From: Clostridia bacterium
Lineage (GTDB): Bacteria > Bacillota > Clostridia > Oscillospirales > RGIG577
Assembly: GCA_017419325.1 (NCBI GenBank)
Contig: JAFOLN010000168.1
Location: 1 to 8,428, forward strand
DNA: 8,428 nt
Direction of reading: 5' to 3'
In this document: positions 7,514 through 8,428 of the stretch, piece by piece
How the letters are laid out: each line of letters starts with the position of its first letter
How positions within the stretch are numbered: the stretch's first letter is position 1
Made by a program: the position numbers and the translations under genes
The notes under the pieces: generated by a model
Database searches by the model: none
What the model saw: only the letters and a program-made list of their open reading frames with translations
What the model was told of the DNA's origin: nothing

Positions 7514-8310
7514 AAAAGTATCACCTCTTCCTCGTAGGCAAAAGAGCTGCAAGGATGTATGGAAAGAAGCGCGTTCGCCGCATCCGAAAAGGCCTCATCC
7601 GTCCGGGACGGGTCGTGATGTATTATTCGCACCGCTCCGGCGTTCGCTTCGCGCCCGAGGCGCGCGGCCGCCGTCCATGTGCTGTGACCGAAAGAGCGGC
7701 GTCTGAGCCATTCCTCGTCGCTGTACTGACCGTCGCATAAGAGAAGATCGCAGTTTTTTGCAAATTCCGCATATTCGGGCATGTTCTTCGCCGTAAGCGT
7801 GGTGTCTGTCATAAATACGACGCTTTTTCCCTCACAGGAAAGACGTATAAGCGACACACCGCCGGGATGAACGCCTTCTTTTGTTTCTACTTTTATTTTA
7901 TCAATATAAAAGCTCTTCCCAAGCTCGTGAAATGACATTCTGGCAGGCAGATCGTCTGTGCCGACGGGCCACGTCGGAGGCGAAAAAATGCGTTCAAGCT
8001 GCGCCTTTATATCAAGCTCTCCCCGGCTCGCTCCGTATATATCCACCGACGCTTCGTCCCGAAAGATATACGGGCACATGGCAAGCCCTATGATATGATC
8101 CGCATGAGCATGCGATATGATAACGGAAAGCGAGGGGCAAGACATAGCCTCTCGGGGAAGCTTTAATATCCCCGTGCCGCAGTCAAGTATTATATATTGT
8201 CCCGCCATCTTCACGAGCACGCAGGTCGTCGCGCCGCCGAAGCGCCGAAAATCCTCGCCGCTTACGGGAACGGAGCCGCGCGCCCCCAGTATTATGACCG
8301 TGTTGTCCAT
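7510..8310 (-). CDS. Metallo-beta-lactamase-fold hydrolase (PhnP-like), possible cyclic-nucleotide phosphodiesterase
   Basis: This 266-residue cytoplasmic enzyme has no signal peptide. It begins with the strand and loop ILGARGSVPVSG typical of this MBL subgroup, then FGGATTC and ILDCGTGI. The metal-binding motif is SHAHADH (H67, H69, D71, H72), with further ligands H148 (GVHPGG), D169 (FMTDT), and H209 (FGHST) or H231-H232 (IIHHDP). The layout is that of PhnP/RNase Z-type phosphodiesterases rather than true beta-lactamases. The substrate cannot be read from sequence; cyclic phosphodiesters, including cAMP, are plausible given the cyclase downstream, but unproven. The ATG at 8310 is preferred over the GTG at 8319, because GGTGGG ends 11 nt before the ATG but only 2 nt before the GTG, which is too close. 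As first gene of the operon it follows the promoter directly, and its stop codon overlaps the HD-GYP start. Confidence 0.88.
   Translation of the reverse strand: MDNTVIILGARGSVPVSGEDFRRFGGATTCVLVKMAGQYIILDCGTGILKLPREAMSCPSLSVIISHAHADHIIGLAMCPYIFRDEASVDIYGASRGELDIKAQLERIFSPPTWPVGTDDLPARMSFHELGKSFYIDKIKVETKEGVHPGGVSLIRLSCEGKSVVFMTDTTLTAKNMPEYAEFAKNCDLLLCDGQYSDEEWLRRRSFGHSTWTAAARLGREANAGAVRIIHHDPSRTDEAFSDAANALLSIHPCSSFAYEEEVILL
7521..7528 (-). promoter_or_regulatory. Ribosome binding site deciding the HD-GYP start
   Basis: AGAGGTGA on the minus strand lies inside the end of the MBL gene, 7 nt before the ATG at 7513. It selects this start over the in-frame codon at 7552, and with the ATGA overlap it indicates coupled translation. 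Confidence 0.8.
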
Positions 8311-8343
8311 GAACGTCACATCCCACCGATTTACGAAAATGGC

Positions 8344-8354
8344 GCGTTAAACGC
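8344..8354. promoter_or_regulatory. 11-nt palindrome just downstream of the operon start site
   Basis: GCGTT and AACGC flank one central base, about 5-15 nt into the predicted transcript. It could be an operator or a chance repeat; as an RNA hairpin it would be weak. Confidence 0.2.
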
Positions 8355-8367
8355 TTTATCTATTATT

Positions 8368-8396
8368 AGATTACTATAATTTACTTTGAGTGTCAA
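8368..8396 (-). promoter_or_regulatory. Sigma-A-type promoter of the five-gene operon
   Basis: On the minus strand a perfect -35 TTGACA (8391-8396), a 17-nt AT-rich spacer and TAATCT (8368-8373) precede the MBL gene. The -10 keeps the three most important bases (T, A and final T). The start site would fall near 8361, giving a leader of about 50 nt. No riboswitch-like structure fits in that leader. The 32 bases to the right edge show no gene. Confidence 0.75.
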
Positions 8397-8428
8397 CAAA
8401 TGCATAAGTTTCTATTGAATCGGCAGCG

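Noticed and set aside
7514..7552. Longer N-terminus for the HD-GYP protein starting at 7552
   Set aside because: The ATG at 7513 has a near-perfect ribosome site and the ATGA overlap; the extra 13 residues have neither.
8311..8319. GTG start at 8319 for the MBL protein
   Set aside because: The GGTGGG sequence ends only 2 nt before it, too close for initiation; the ATG at 8310 also fits the usual family N-terminus better.

Overview
This window looks like a piece of a Clostridia-type (Bacillota) chromosome. The evidence is surface proteins with S-layer homology (SLH) modules, strong AGGAGG-type ribosome binding sites, sigma-A-like promoters, a slightly GC-rich composition (judged by eye) and heavy use of ATA, AGG and TAT codons. 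The genus cannot be named from the sequence. All genes lie on the minus strand, so transcription runs from right (about 8360) to left. No mobile elements, tRNA or rRNA genes, or CRISPR arrays were seen.

The main content is a tight five-gene operon (8310 down to 1768). It starts at a clear promoter (TTGACA, 17 nt, TAATCT at 8368-8396) and ends at a hairpin terminator (1702-1742). In transcription order it encodes: (1) a metallo-beta-lactamase-fold hydrolase of the PhnP-like type; (2) a soluble GAF plus HD-GYP protein, predicted to degrade c-di-GMP; (3) a secreted FecR-domain protein; (4) a membrane CHASE2-class III adenylate cyclase with all catalytic residues; and (5) a secreted NHL-repeat protein with a likely six-bladed propeller and three SLH domains. 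Genes 1/2 and 4/5 overlap by ATGA, genes 2 and 3 are 2 nt apart, and only the cyclase is set off, by an 81-nt gap and a weak ribosome binding site.

To the left, beyond the terminator, a 274-nt intergenic region holds a 15-nt perfect palindrome and promoter-like sequences. A separate gene for a large secreted protein of unknown function follows and runs off the left edge (at least 497 residues).

Inferred joint role: an envelope-to-cytoplasm signalling module. Two exported proteins (FecR and NHL-SLH) and the CHASE2 sensor could monitor the cell surface. The cyclase would make cAMP inside, while the HD-GYP protein and perhaps the MBL enzyme handle cyclic-nucleotide turnover. The domain calls are solid; the circuit is a hypothesis.
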